In this document: one piece after another, positions 57,343-64,000 of the stretch | Position numbering within the stretch: the first letter of the stretch is position 1 | How the letters are laid out: each line of letters opens with the position of its first letter | Assembly: GCF_963931295.1 (NCBI RefSeq) | Contig: NZ_OZ007001.1 | Location: 2,807,001-2,871,000 of the forward strand | Direction of reading: 5' to 3' | Length of the DNA: 64,000 bases | Source of the DNA: an uncultured Mailhella sp. | Lineage (GTDB): Bacteria; Desulfobacterota; Desulfovibrionia; Desulfovibrionales; Desulfovibrionaceae | Translations under genes and position numbers: made by a program | Notes under the pieces: model-generated | What the model was told of the DNA's origin: nothing | The model's database searches: none | Seen by the model: the letters and a program-made list of their open reading frames with translations, nothing else

Positions 57343-57760
57343 GCCTGCCTCCCTGGGCAAAAATAAAGCTCTGAGCGCGGCGCTTGATCCGTACGTCGGA
57401 CGGAACGCCTTGCCGCCGGACGGCGCAGCCGAAGGACTGCGGGCGGAGAGCCGCGCTCGGGAAGAATCCGGGCGGACTCTTCTCTTCTTTCCCATACCTG
57501 TTCCCATGACGACTTGCAAGCAAGGCCGGATGAAGAAATTCGGAAAGACGGGAGACATGGACTGGAGTCGGACTCGCAAAAGAGGCGGCGCGCATTGCAG
57601 TCGAACGGAGTGCCGGATGCGTGCCGGCGGCGTTCGGATGCAGAGAAACCCTCGTCTGCGCCGGGCTTGTGCAACAAGAAAGCGTTTGGAGCAAGTCAAA
57701 CGTCGTGGGGCGCTGCGGGGCGGCGCGGCGGCGGGAAGGCCGGAGGAAAGCGGGCCCAGG
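57343..57760. other. gene-free spacer
   Basis: About 420 bases upstream of the Sua5-like gene and downstream of the enolase-family gene's terminator. No supported gene. Confidence 0.5.
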
Positions 57761-57794
57761 AAAAACGAAGAGCCTCCGCCGGGAAGGCGAAGGC
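57761..57794 (-). terminator. terminator of the dehydratase/ABC/yedF operon
   Basis: Stem GCCTTCGCC / GGCGGAGGC (one T-G pair) with a five-base loop, followed on the - strand by TCTTCGTTTTT, 41 bases past the stop of the enolase-superfamily gene. Confidence 0.75.
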
Positions 57795-57835
57795 CCTTTT
57801 CAAGCGCCGTCCGCAACGGCGCGGACTCTGACGCG

Positions 57836-59017
57836 CTACTTTACCGTGGCGATTTCGCCGTGCTCGAAGCAGTAGGGAGAAAGCTCGTTGCCGAGACCCG
57901 GCAGATCGGGGATGGCGAAGCGGCCGTTGACCGGCTGATAGTCGTGAATGCAGAGCTTGCGGTTGTAGTCGTAGCGGCAGTACACGTGCTGTTCGTGAAT
58001 GGTGAAGTTGGGAATGGCGGCCTCAAGATGCAGCGCCGCGGCGGTGGAGAGCGGGGAGGCGCACACGTGGGCCTGCACGCCTGCGTCGTAGATGTGGGCG
58101 AGGTCGCAGATTTTCTTGGCTTCCGTGATGCCGCCGCAGTTGCCGATGTCGGGCTGGATGAGCTGGATGGATCCGTCTTCAAAATAGGGAGCGTAGCCCC
58201 AGCGGGTGTAGATGCGCTCGCCCTGGCTGATGGGCACGGACACGCGCTCCGCCACGAACTTGTTCATTTTCGGCGTGGGGGTGCAGGGTTCCTCGAAGTA
58301 GAGCACGCGGTATTCTTCCGCGAGGCGTCCGAGCTGCACCGCGCCCTGCGCGTCGATGTAGGAGTGGTTTTCCATGATGATGTCCACGCCGTCGCCCACG
58401 GCTTCGCGCACGGCCGCGAGGCGGCGCTTTATCATGTCGTAGTTCTTGGGCGTGAGAATGCGGGTGGTTTCCTCGGCGTTCAGGCGGTGTCCGTCTTCGG
58501 CAAAGGTGAAGAAGTCTATTTTGATGGCGTCGTAGCCTTCGCTTACGGCCTTGAGCGCGTTGGCGACGTAGTCTTTCACGGAAACGGCGGGAATCTTCTT
58601 CTCGTCCCAGCCGAACTGCAGCTGCGAGGCGTAGCAGCGCAGGCTGTCCCGCATCTTGCCGCCCAGCAGCTTATACACGGGCGCGTTGAAGTATTTGCCC
58701 TTGATGTCCCACAGCGCCGTGTCGATGGCCGATATGGCGGAGAATACCACCGGGCCGCCGTTCTGTCCCCAGAAGGAGGACTTGTACAGTTTCTCCCAGA
58801 TGACTTCGTTGTCCAGCGGATCCATGCCGAGAACGCTTTTGGAAAAGTCCTGAAGCATGCCGAAGGCGGCTCTGTGTGCGTTGCCGTAGGCGAGCGCGGC
58901 CTCGCCGTCGCCGTAGATGCCGGCGTCGGTGTAGACGCGGCAGAGTATGGGGGCCCAGCCGGGATTGTCCGCAGGCCTCATGTTCATGAGAATGACGTCA
59001 ACCTTGGTGATTTTCAT
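57836..59017 (-). CDS. enolase-superfamily acid-sugar dehydratase-like enzyme
   Basis: 393 residues from ATG 59017 (GGAGG eight bases upstream). The barrel carries GYDAIKIDFF (catalytic Lys region), IIMENHSYIDAQGA (Glu as first metal ligand with a following His), LYFEEP (second ligand), SQGERIYTRWGY (third ligand Glu) and VQAHVCASP (late His). The ERxYTRW stretch and the paired His resemble galactonate/mannonate-type dehydratases, which remove water from sugar acids. The usual Asp of the first ligand is Glu here. It is the last gene of the operon, next to the ABC transporter, whose cargo may be its substrate. The true substrate is unknown. Confidence 0.78.
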   Translation of the reverse strand: MKITKVDVILMNMRPADNPGWAPILCRVYTDAGIYGDGEAALAYGNAHRAAFGMLQDFSKSVLGMDPLDNEVIWEKLYKSSFWGQNGGPVVFSAISAIDTALWDIKGKYFNAPVYKLLGGKMRDSLRCYASQLQFGWDEKKIPAVSVKDYVANALKAVSEGYDAIKIDFFTFAEDGHRLNAEETTRILTPKNYDMIKRRLAAVREAVGDGVDIIMENHSYIDAQGAVQLGRLAEEYRVLYFEEPCTPTPKMNKFVAERVSVPISQGERIYTRWGYAPYFEDGSIQLIQPDIGNCGGITEAKKICDLAHIYDAGVQAHVCASPLSTAAALHLEAAIPNFTIHEQHVYCRYDYNRKLCIHDYQPVNGRFAIPDLPGLGNELSPYCFEHGEIATVK

Positions 59018-59040
59018 GGGATCAGCCTCCAGAGGCGGAA

Positions 59041-59802
59041 TCAGTGTATCGTCCACTTGAGCAGACGGTTTTTGGCTTTTTCAAAACACTGCATGACTAT
59101 GACGAGCACGATGACCATGAACACGAAGCCGCACCAGGCTTCGGCATAGAGGCCGTACTCGGTGTACTTTTTGACGTAGTAGCCCATGCCGTATTCCGCG
59201 CCGTACATTTCGGCATAGACGAGCACCAGGAAGGAGCCTCGCAGCGAGGTGATGAAGCCGGAGAGGATGGAGGGCATGGCTGCGGGAAGAATGACCTTGC
59301 GCATTCTCTTGAAGCCCGTGAGTTCGAGGGTGGCGGCGTTGTCGAGATAGCGCTTGTCGATGGTCATGATGCCGTTGATGGTGGCAAAGAGCGTGGCCCA
59401 GATGGTGTTGTACACCACGAGAAAGAGCGAGGCCGCGCGGAAGTTGGGAGCGATGAGCAGCGCAAAGGGCGACATGAGGATGGCCGGAATGACGCTGATG
59501 GAATAGATGACCGGATGAATGACTTCCCGGAATTTCTTGTGCATGCCCATGAGCGTGCCGAGGCCGAGGGCAATGGCCACGGCGATGACGATGGAGGGAA
59601 TCATGAGCTGGAAGGAATAGAGCATGTTGATGAACAGAGTCTTCCAGTCCTTGAGGAATGCGGCCGCGATTTCTCCGGTGGGAGGAAAGAGAAAGGCGTT
59701 GAAGGATTTCGTGTCCGCAATGTATTTGTAGCCGAGAACGATGCCTATATAGATGAGAATGGTGATCCAGTATTTTCGCAGGAACGTGACGAGCCTGACC
59801 AT
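59041..59802 (-). CDS. SsuC/TauC-type ABC transporter permease
   Basis: 253 residues with about six membrane segments and the binding-protein-dependent EAA-like loop LELTGFKRMRKVILPAAMPSI. It belongs to the nitrate/sulfonate/taurine permease family. It lies 23 bases before the dehydratase gene and 53 after the binding protein gene, in one operon. Confidence 0.9.
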   Translation of the reverse strand: MVRLVTFLRKYWITILIYIGIVLGYKYIADTKSFNAFLFPPTGEIAAAFLKDWKTLFINMLYSFQLMIPSIVIAVAIALGLGTLMGMHKKFREVIHPVIYSISVIPAILMSPFALLIAPNFRAASLFLVVYNTIWATLFATINGIMTIDKRYLDNAATLELTGFKRMRKVILPAAMPSILSGFITSLRGSFLVLVYAEMYGAEYGMGYYVKKYTEYGLYAEAWCGFVFMVIVLVIVMQCFEKAKNRLLKWTIH

Positions 59803-59855
59803 GGGCGCTCCTTGAAAGGCAAGGGGCCGTCGCTTTGCAGCGGCGGCCCGGCGGG

Positions 59856-60887
59856 TTAGAAGTTGTTGGCCTTGAAGAACGCCAGGCGCTCGTCGTAGAA
59901 CTTGGGATCTTCGTTGTAGCGCTCCGCGATCAGTTCATCGAGGGCGGCCTTGTAGAGATCGACGTTGATGTGGGCGTCGAGGTCGTAGTTCTTGGCGCTT
60001 TCGGGCAAAAATCCGGTGTCCATCATGATTTTCCAGGTGGCCTTCACGGCGTTGCGCACGGGGTCCACGCTGGGGCGGTAGTTGGGATTCTTGAGGTACG
60101 CGGCCACGAAGTCTTCATCGGCGTGCAGTTCCTTGGCGAGAATCTTCACGCTTTCGTCGGGATGGGCGAGCAGATACTGTTCGGAACGGATGAGCGCCTT
60201 GAGCAGAAGTTTGACCGTTTTGGGATTGGCCCTGACGAAGTCGCTGTTCATGTTCATGCGGCAGCAGCCGTAGTTGGGCTGAAGCTGATCGGCCCAGACC
60301 ACGATTTCAAGCTGATCCTTCATGTTGTTCACGCGGAAGAGCAGATCGCCGCTCAGGCTGGCGTAGTCGGCCTCGCCCTTGATGACGGAGGTGAGACGGT
60401 CGCTGTTGGTGCTGTAGGTGAGCCAGGTGACGTCGTCGATGTTGTATCCCGCCCACATGAGCGGACCGGTGATCCAGGTCTGGCTCTTGGGCGCGGCTAT
60501 CTTCTTGCCGATGAAGTCGGAAACGCCGTGCCAGCCCGTGCCCTTTTTGGCCACGATGTACATGCCCTTGAGCATGTAGCCGCCCACGATGGTGAAATCC
60601 GAGCCCTTGGCCATGAACTGCAGGGGATTGTTGGTGCCGTTGTTGGAGGTGACGTCCACCTGTTTGGCGTTCAGGGCGGTGAGGGCGTCGGAGGTGGAGT
60701 TGAGCGGAATTTCAATGACGTTGATGCCCACTTCCTTGAGATAGCCGTTGTTCTTGGCCAGCGTGACGAGCACGTTGCCGCTGTTGGCCCGCGCCCAGCG
60801 CACGGTGCTTACTTCCGGCTTGTCCTGGGCCATGGCGGAGCCGCAGGTCAGGCAGACGGCGAGCAGGAAAAAGAGCAGTTTTTTCAT
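59856..60887 (-). CDS. SsuA/TauA-type periplasmic binding protein
   Basis: 343 residues. The signal peptide ends near GSAMAQDKPE. STVRWARANSGNVLVTLAKNNGYLKEVGI, then LNAKQVDVTSNNGTNNPLQF and GMYIVAKKGTG fit the NMT1/SsuA class of receptors, which bind sulfonates, nitrate, aromatic acids or pyrimidine-like compounds. The ligand is not clear. It is encoded between the ATPase and permease genes. Confidence 0.88.
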   Translation of the reverse strand: MKKLLFFLLAVCLTCGSAMAQDKPEVSTVRWARANSGNVLVTLAKNNGYLKEVGINVIEIPLNSTSDALTALNAKQVDVTSNNGTNNPLQFMAKGSDFTIVGGYMLKGMYIVAKKGTGWHGVSDFIGKKIAAPKSQTWITGPLMWAGYNIDDVTWLTYSTNSDRLTSVIKGEADYASLSGDLLFRVNNMKDQLEIVVWADQLQPNYGCCRMNMNSDFVRANPKTVKLLLKALIRSEQYLLAHPDESVKILAKELHADEDFVAAYLKNPNYRPSVDPVRNAVKATWKIMMDTGFLPESAKNYDLDAHINVDLYKAALDELIAERYNEDPKFYDERLAFFKANNF

Positions 60888-60917
60888 GGTGGTTCTCCTT
60901 GAGAGAGTCAGGGGAAA

Positions 60918-61700
60918 TCAGGCTATGCGCCTGTTCACGTCGCGGTTGATGTGGTGAATGAGCGTATTTCTCAGTTTCAGGGTTTCCACGTCGTCGAACT
61001 GGGTTTCGCGGGTGGGACGTTTTTCCGGCGGGATGGTGCAGTCGTAGATGATATGGCTCGGCGCCTGACCGAACACCAGAATGCGGCTGGCAAGCAGCAG
61101 CGCTTCGTCCACGTCGTGGGTGACGAAGAACACGGTTTTCTTGGGCTCTGTTCTGGCCCAGAGTTCGAGCACCAGATCCTGAAGCCGCGCGCGGGTGACG
61201 GCGTCGAGCGCGCCGAAGGGTTCGTCCATGAGCAGCACGGGAGGATCCACGGCAAAGGAGCGGGCGATGGCGCAGCGCTGCTTCATGCCGCCCGAAAGTT
61301 CCTTGGGCAGCTTGTCGAACACGGACTCTTCGAGACCGACGTTACGCAGCTTTTCCAGCGCCGTTTCCTTCCAGCGCTTTTTCCCGGCCTCGGGAAAGCG
61401 CTGTTCGAGGGCGAGCGTGATGTTTTCTCCCGCGGTCATCCAGGGAAACAGGCCGTAGTCCTGAAAGACCATGCCGCGGTCGAGCCCCGGTTTTTCGATG
61501 CGTCTGCCTTCCATGACGATGTCGCCCTTCGTGGGATGCTCAAGCCCGGCCATGAGGCGGAGAAAGGTGCTTTTTCCGCAGCCGGAGGGGCCCAGAAGAC
61601 ACACGAAGGAACCGGTGTCCACGGCAAGGTCGATGTCGTCCAGAATGAGACGTTCCGGGGTGTAGCCGAATGACAGATGATTGATGAGAATGTCCTTCAT
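60918..61700 (-). CDS. SsuB/TauB-type ABC transporter ATPase
   Basis: 260 residues. LLGPSGCGKSTFLRLMAG (Walker A), LSGGMKQRCAIARSFA (signature), VLLMDEPFGALDAVTRARLQ (Walker B) and VTHDVDEALLLA (switch) are all intact. ATG 61700 is used; a GTG two codons earlier is possible. It powers the importer formed with the next two genes and starts 25 bases after the dehydratase-type gene. Confidence 0.92.
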   Translation of the reverse strand: MKDILINHLSFGYTPERLILDDIDLAVDTGSFVCLLGPSGCGKSTFLRLMAGLEHPTKGDIVMEGRRIEKPGLDRGMVFQDYGLFPWMTAGENITLALEQRFPEAGKKRWKETALEKLRNVGLEESVFDKLPKELSGGMKQRCAIARSFAVDPPVLLMDEPFGALDAVTRARLQDLVLELWARTEPKKTVFFVTHDVDEALLLASRILVFGQAPSHIIYDCTIPPEKRPTRETQFDDVETLKLRNTLIHHINRDVNRRIA

Positions 61701-61725
61701 AAGCACTTTGCAGAAAAAAGCCGGA

Positions 61726-62859
61726 TCAGCTGAGCATTTCGAGGAAGGCTTCCATGCGGACCTTCAGCTGTTCGGTGTCGGCCGGGGAATAGTCGGTGAC
61801 CACCTGCAGGAAGGGAAGGTGCAGCGTTTCCCGCACGAAGCGCTTCACCGACCAGGATTCCACGTCGTAGGTCTGGCAGCCCTGCCAGGTGAGATCCACC
61901 ACGGCGTTGACCTGAAATTCCCGCGCAAGTTCTTCGAGAACCGCGTAGCGGTTCGGATTGGGAGACATGACCGCGCAGGGCGTGTCGAGGTAGCGCGAGG
62001 CGAGCGCTTCCAGCGGATCGGCGTTTTCGTCGATCATGAGGCGCACCTTTTTGTAGCAGGAGCAGTTGTCCAGGCAGACCACGCTTGCGCCGCATTCTTC
62101 CAGAAGCTGCACCGCCTTGTGGGATCCGAGCCCCACGGGCACGCCGGTGAGAAGGATGCGCGGCGCGGATTCGGCAAAGGGGCTTTCGCCGTCTGCGCCC
62201 ACTTCGCGGGCGATGTCCTCCAGAAGTTCCGAAGCCTTGTCCCAGTCCGGCACGAAGGAGGCGCGATGCGCGATTTCCATGAGCTGCATGCCGGAAAGAG
62301 GCGAAGGCTTGCGCCTGGCCAGATCGAGCACGCTTTTCAGCGCGCGGCGGAAGCGGTTGGCCGTGCGTATGGCGCTTCTCAGTTCCGCTTCGCCTATGGA
62401 AACGTGGAAGCGCTGTTCGAGCTCCCGCACCAGGCGTTCATACTGTTCCTTCCAGTAGCGGAGTGCGGATTCGTTCTGAATCTGCGGCAGTTGCAGGATG
62501 AACATGGGCTTGCGTTCGGCCAGAAGCTCAAACATCTTTTTCTTGCCGTCGCAGGTGGTGTCGGCAATGACGATGTCGGAGGCGGCGAGATACGGGCAGC
62601 TGTCCTCAAGGGCAAAGCCGAAGCTGCTCTTGATGAGCGGGCAGAGCGAGCGGGGCAGCATGCTCTCTGCGGCGGGAATGGAGTCGTTTTTCGTGCCGCA
62701 CAGCGACACGGGCACGGCTCCGGCGGCGAGCGCAATTTCCAGAGGGGAGTATATGCAGTACTGGCCGACGACCTTTTTTCCGGCCTGCTTCGCTTCCTGA
62801 AGGGCCAGAACGTTGCGGTCGGTGATGTCCTTGAATCGTTCAATGCTGGGATGCGTCAT
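61726..62859 (-). CDS. 2-hydroxyacyl-CoA dehydratase/double-cubane-cluster protein (YjiM/HgdB-like)
   Basis: 377 residues of the HgdB/BcrC/YjiM superfamily. Cysteines at C35 (GQYC), C54, C73 (SLCP), C88, C103 (TTCDGKKKMFELL), C266/C268 (DNCSCY), C295 and C328 (TWQGCQTYDVES) are candidates for iron-sulfur ligands. The superfamily holds (R)-2-hydroxyacyl-CoA dehydratases, benzoyl-CoA reductases and the double-cubane [8Fe-9S] proteins that reduce small molecules at very low potential. Being a single subunit next to one ASKHA activase, and near YedF, favours the double-cubane/YjiM branch over a two-subunit dehydratase. The natural substrate of that branch is not established. Confidence 0.82.
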   Translation of the reverse strand: MTHPSIERFKDITDRNVLALQEAKQAGKKVVGQYCIYSPLEIALAAGAVPVSLCGTKNDSIPAAESMLPRSLCPLIKSSFGFALEDSCPYLAASDIVIADTTCDGKKKMFELLAERKPMFILQLPQIQNESALRYWKEQYERLVRELEQRFHVSIGEAELRSAIRTANRFRRALKSVLDLARRKPSPLSGMQLMEIAHRASFVPDWDKASELLEDIAREVGADGESPFAESAPRILLTGVPVGLGSHKAVQLLEECGASVVCLDNCSCYKKVRLMIDENADPLEALASRYLDTPCAVMSPNPNRYAVLEELAREFQVNAVVDLTWQGCQTYDVESWSVKRFVRETLHLPFLQVVTDYSPADTEQLKVRMEAFLEMLS

Positions 62860-62868
62860 GAGTTCCCC

Positions 62869-63639
62869 CTATGGGCGCGCGGCAATGAGCGCCGCGCCCA
62901 GAGCTCCGATGGTTTGCGGTTGTTCGGCAACGTTGATTTTTGCGCCGAGCTCTTCGGCAAGACGGGCGGCAAAGGCAGGCATGGATGCGAGGCCGCCCGT
63001 GAAGGTGTATTCGCCGCGGCAGGCGATGCGCCGGGAAAGCGTGACCATGCGTCTGGCCAGCGAGCGGAACACGCCGGCGGCCACGTCTTCGGGCTTGGCG
63101 CCCTGCGCAAGAAGCCCCACGATTTCCGTTTCGGCGAACACGGCGCACATGCTCGAAATGTCCGTGGGATGTCCTTTGGCGGCGGCTTCGTCGAGTTCGG
63201 GAAGGTCCATGCCCAGAATGCCGGAGAGCACCTGAAGAAAGCGTCCGGTGCCGGCCGCGCACTTGTCGTTCATGACGAAATCCTGCACGAGGCCGTCGGC
63301 GTCCACGGCAATGGCCTTGCTGTCCTGCCCGCCGATGTCCAGCACCACGCCGGTGCGGGGAAAAAGATGCACGGCCCCGAGCGCGTGACAGGTGATCTCC
63401 GTGACGCTTTTGTTTGCAAAGGGCAGGGCAATGCGTCCGTAGCCCGTGCCGACGATGCGCTTGAGCGACGCGCGCTCCACGCCAGCCGCCGAACAGGCCC
63501 TGTCGAGGGCCTCTTCTCCGGCCTGACGGGGGTTCCACCCCGTGGGAAGAACGGCATGGGACAGAATGGTTGAGGACTGTTCGTCCAGAATCACCGCTTT
63601 TGCGGCCACCGAGCCTACGTCAACGCCAGCCACCGGCAT
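62869..63639 (-). CDS. ASKHA-family activase of the dehydratase/double-cubane protein (YjiL/HgdC-like)
   Basis: 256 residues. GVDVGSVAAKAVIL and LDIGGQDSKAIAVD are the ATP-binding phosphate loops, NDKCAAGTGRFLQ (C127) and SSMCAVFAETE (C165) the two cysteines that hold a [4Fe-4S] cluster across the homodimer. It uses ATP to push a low-potential electron into the partner protein. It lies nine bases before the partner gene. Family assignment is firm. Confidence 0.92.
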   Translation of the reverse strand: MPVAGVDVGSVAAKAVILDEQSSTILSHAVLPTGWNPRQAGEEALDRACSAAGVERASLKRIVGTGYGRIALPFANKSVTEITCHALGAVHLFPRTGVVLDIGGQDSKAIAVDADGLVQDFVMNDKCAAGTGRFLQVLSGILGMDLPELDEAAAKGHPTDISSMCAVFAETEIVGLLAQGAKPEDVAAGVFRSLARRMVTLSRRIACRGEYTFTGGLASMPAFAARLAEELGAKINVAEQPQTIGALGAALIAARP

Positions 63640-63705
63640 GTTGTTCTCCTTGTCTTGCCCGCCGCTTCGACGGTCTGAGGAGCGTCGGAGCGGCGGCGTG
63701 ATGGG

Positions 63706-64000
63706 TTACGGACGGATGACCTTGTCGGCCAGGTCGAGACTGGTGACGATGTCCAGCATGTTGGTGGTCTCGCCGACCTGCTTCTGTTCGGTGAGATGGA
63801 AGAATTCCAGGCAGGTGCCGCACACGAGAATGCTTACGCCGGAGGCTTCGAGCTTTTTGAGGGCGTCGAGGGCCTTGCCGGGCGTGGAGGCGAGGCGCAC
63901 GCCGCCGTTGACCATGACGATGCGCCACAGCTCGTTCATTTCGGGCAGCGTGGAGAGAAAATTGCCCATGAGTTTGGCGCCGAGTTCGTCGCTGCCGGCG
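63706..64000 (-). CDS. yedF: YedF-type sulfur/selenium metabolism protein (5' end outside window)
   Basis: The frame stays open to the window edge; about 97 C-terminal residues are visible. GSDELGAKLMGNFLSTLPEM, MVNGGVRLAS, ILVCGTCLEFFHL and VGETTNMLDIV followed by ADKVIRP match the DsrE-like C-terminal domain of YedF, with the conserved CGTC. Full YedF also has an N-terminal TusA-like domain, expected upstream. YedF is often linked to selenium use and to double-cubane proteins, although its reaction is unknown. It starts the visible part of the operon. Confidence 0.88.
   Translation of the reverse strand, partial: AGSDELGAKLMGNFLSTLPEMNELWRIVMVNGGVRLASTPGKALDALKKLEASGVSILVCGTCLEFFHLTEQKQVGETTNMLDIVTSLDLADKVIRP

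Noticed and set aside
54189..59149. several long + strand frames over the phosphoesterase, NUDIX and dehydratase genes
   Set aside because: All oppose well-supported genes and show no conserved domain.
61681..63573. 630-residue open frame on the + strand
   Set aside because: It mirrors the activase and double-cubane-type genes, which have complete motifs on the other strand.

Overview
The window reads as chromosomal DNA of a gut-type anaerobic member of the Desulfovibrionaceae (Desulfovibrio, Bilophila or Mailhella-like). This is an inference from gene content: an AprA-like flavoprotein with a ferredoxin partner, tripartite tricarboxylate transporters, a double-cubane/2-hydroxyacyl-CoA dehydratase-type pair with YedF, high GC with dense ATGA-overlapping operons, and the yicC-DUF370-gmk order. 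No rRNA, CRISPR array or intact insertion sequence was seen. One tRNA was found.

Region 1 (1-9.2 kb). The end of a RecB/AddA-family nuclease and a small HAD-like gene lie on the + strand, then dprA on the - strand. A six-gene - strand operon follows: gntR, tctC, tctB, tctA, a fumarate/APS-reductase-like flavoprotein and an iron-sulfur partner. The operon has a consensus sigma-70 promoter overlapped by an inverted repeat. tctA carries a single-base frameshift near 6510.

Region 2 (9.2-37.1 kb). A very AT-rich stretch and a pair of near-palindromic repeats precede a degenerate tyrosine recombinase. A + strand ABC-dependent (group 2) capsule locus follows: a small lipoprotein, kpsM, kpsT, kpsE, kpsD, wecB, wecC, a 1494-residue double glycosyltransferase, a methyltransferase/propeller protein, two heparinase-like proteins, a CgeB-like transferase, glmS, kpsC and kpsS. 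An outer-membrane barrel gene comes next. The locus ends near a tRNA-Arg(CCT) whose T-arm sequence is matched at 15 of 17 positions at 9774-9790, so the block may be an old tRNA-linked island. The enzymes predict a polymer containing ManNAc uronic acid, made in the cytoplasm on a Kdo linker and exported by KpsMTED.

Region 3 (37.2-57.4 kb) is mostly housekeeping: a BOF-family periplasmic protein, a VOC protein, homoserine dehydrogenase, an aminotransferase, recD2, a cell-wall hydrolase lipoprotein, mtaB, yicC, a DUF370 gene, gmk, recJ, greA, ettA, a membrane-anchored phosphoesterase, a conserved unknown, a NUDIX hydrolase and a Sua5/YrdC protein.

Region 4 (57.8-64 kb) is a - strand operon: yedF (cut by the window end), an ASKHA activase, a 2-hydroxyacyl-CoA-dehydratase/double-cubane-cluster protein, a SsuABC/TauABC-type transporter and an enolase-superfamily dehydratase. 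The linkage of a radical-type or double-cubane reductase pair, a YedF sulfur/selenium-carrier protein, an organic-anion ABC importer and an acid-sugar-type dehydratase is the strongest candidate here for an uncharacterised metabolic system. The recombinase and repeat arrangement ahead of the capsule operon is second.
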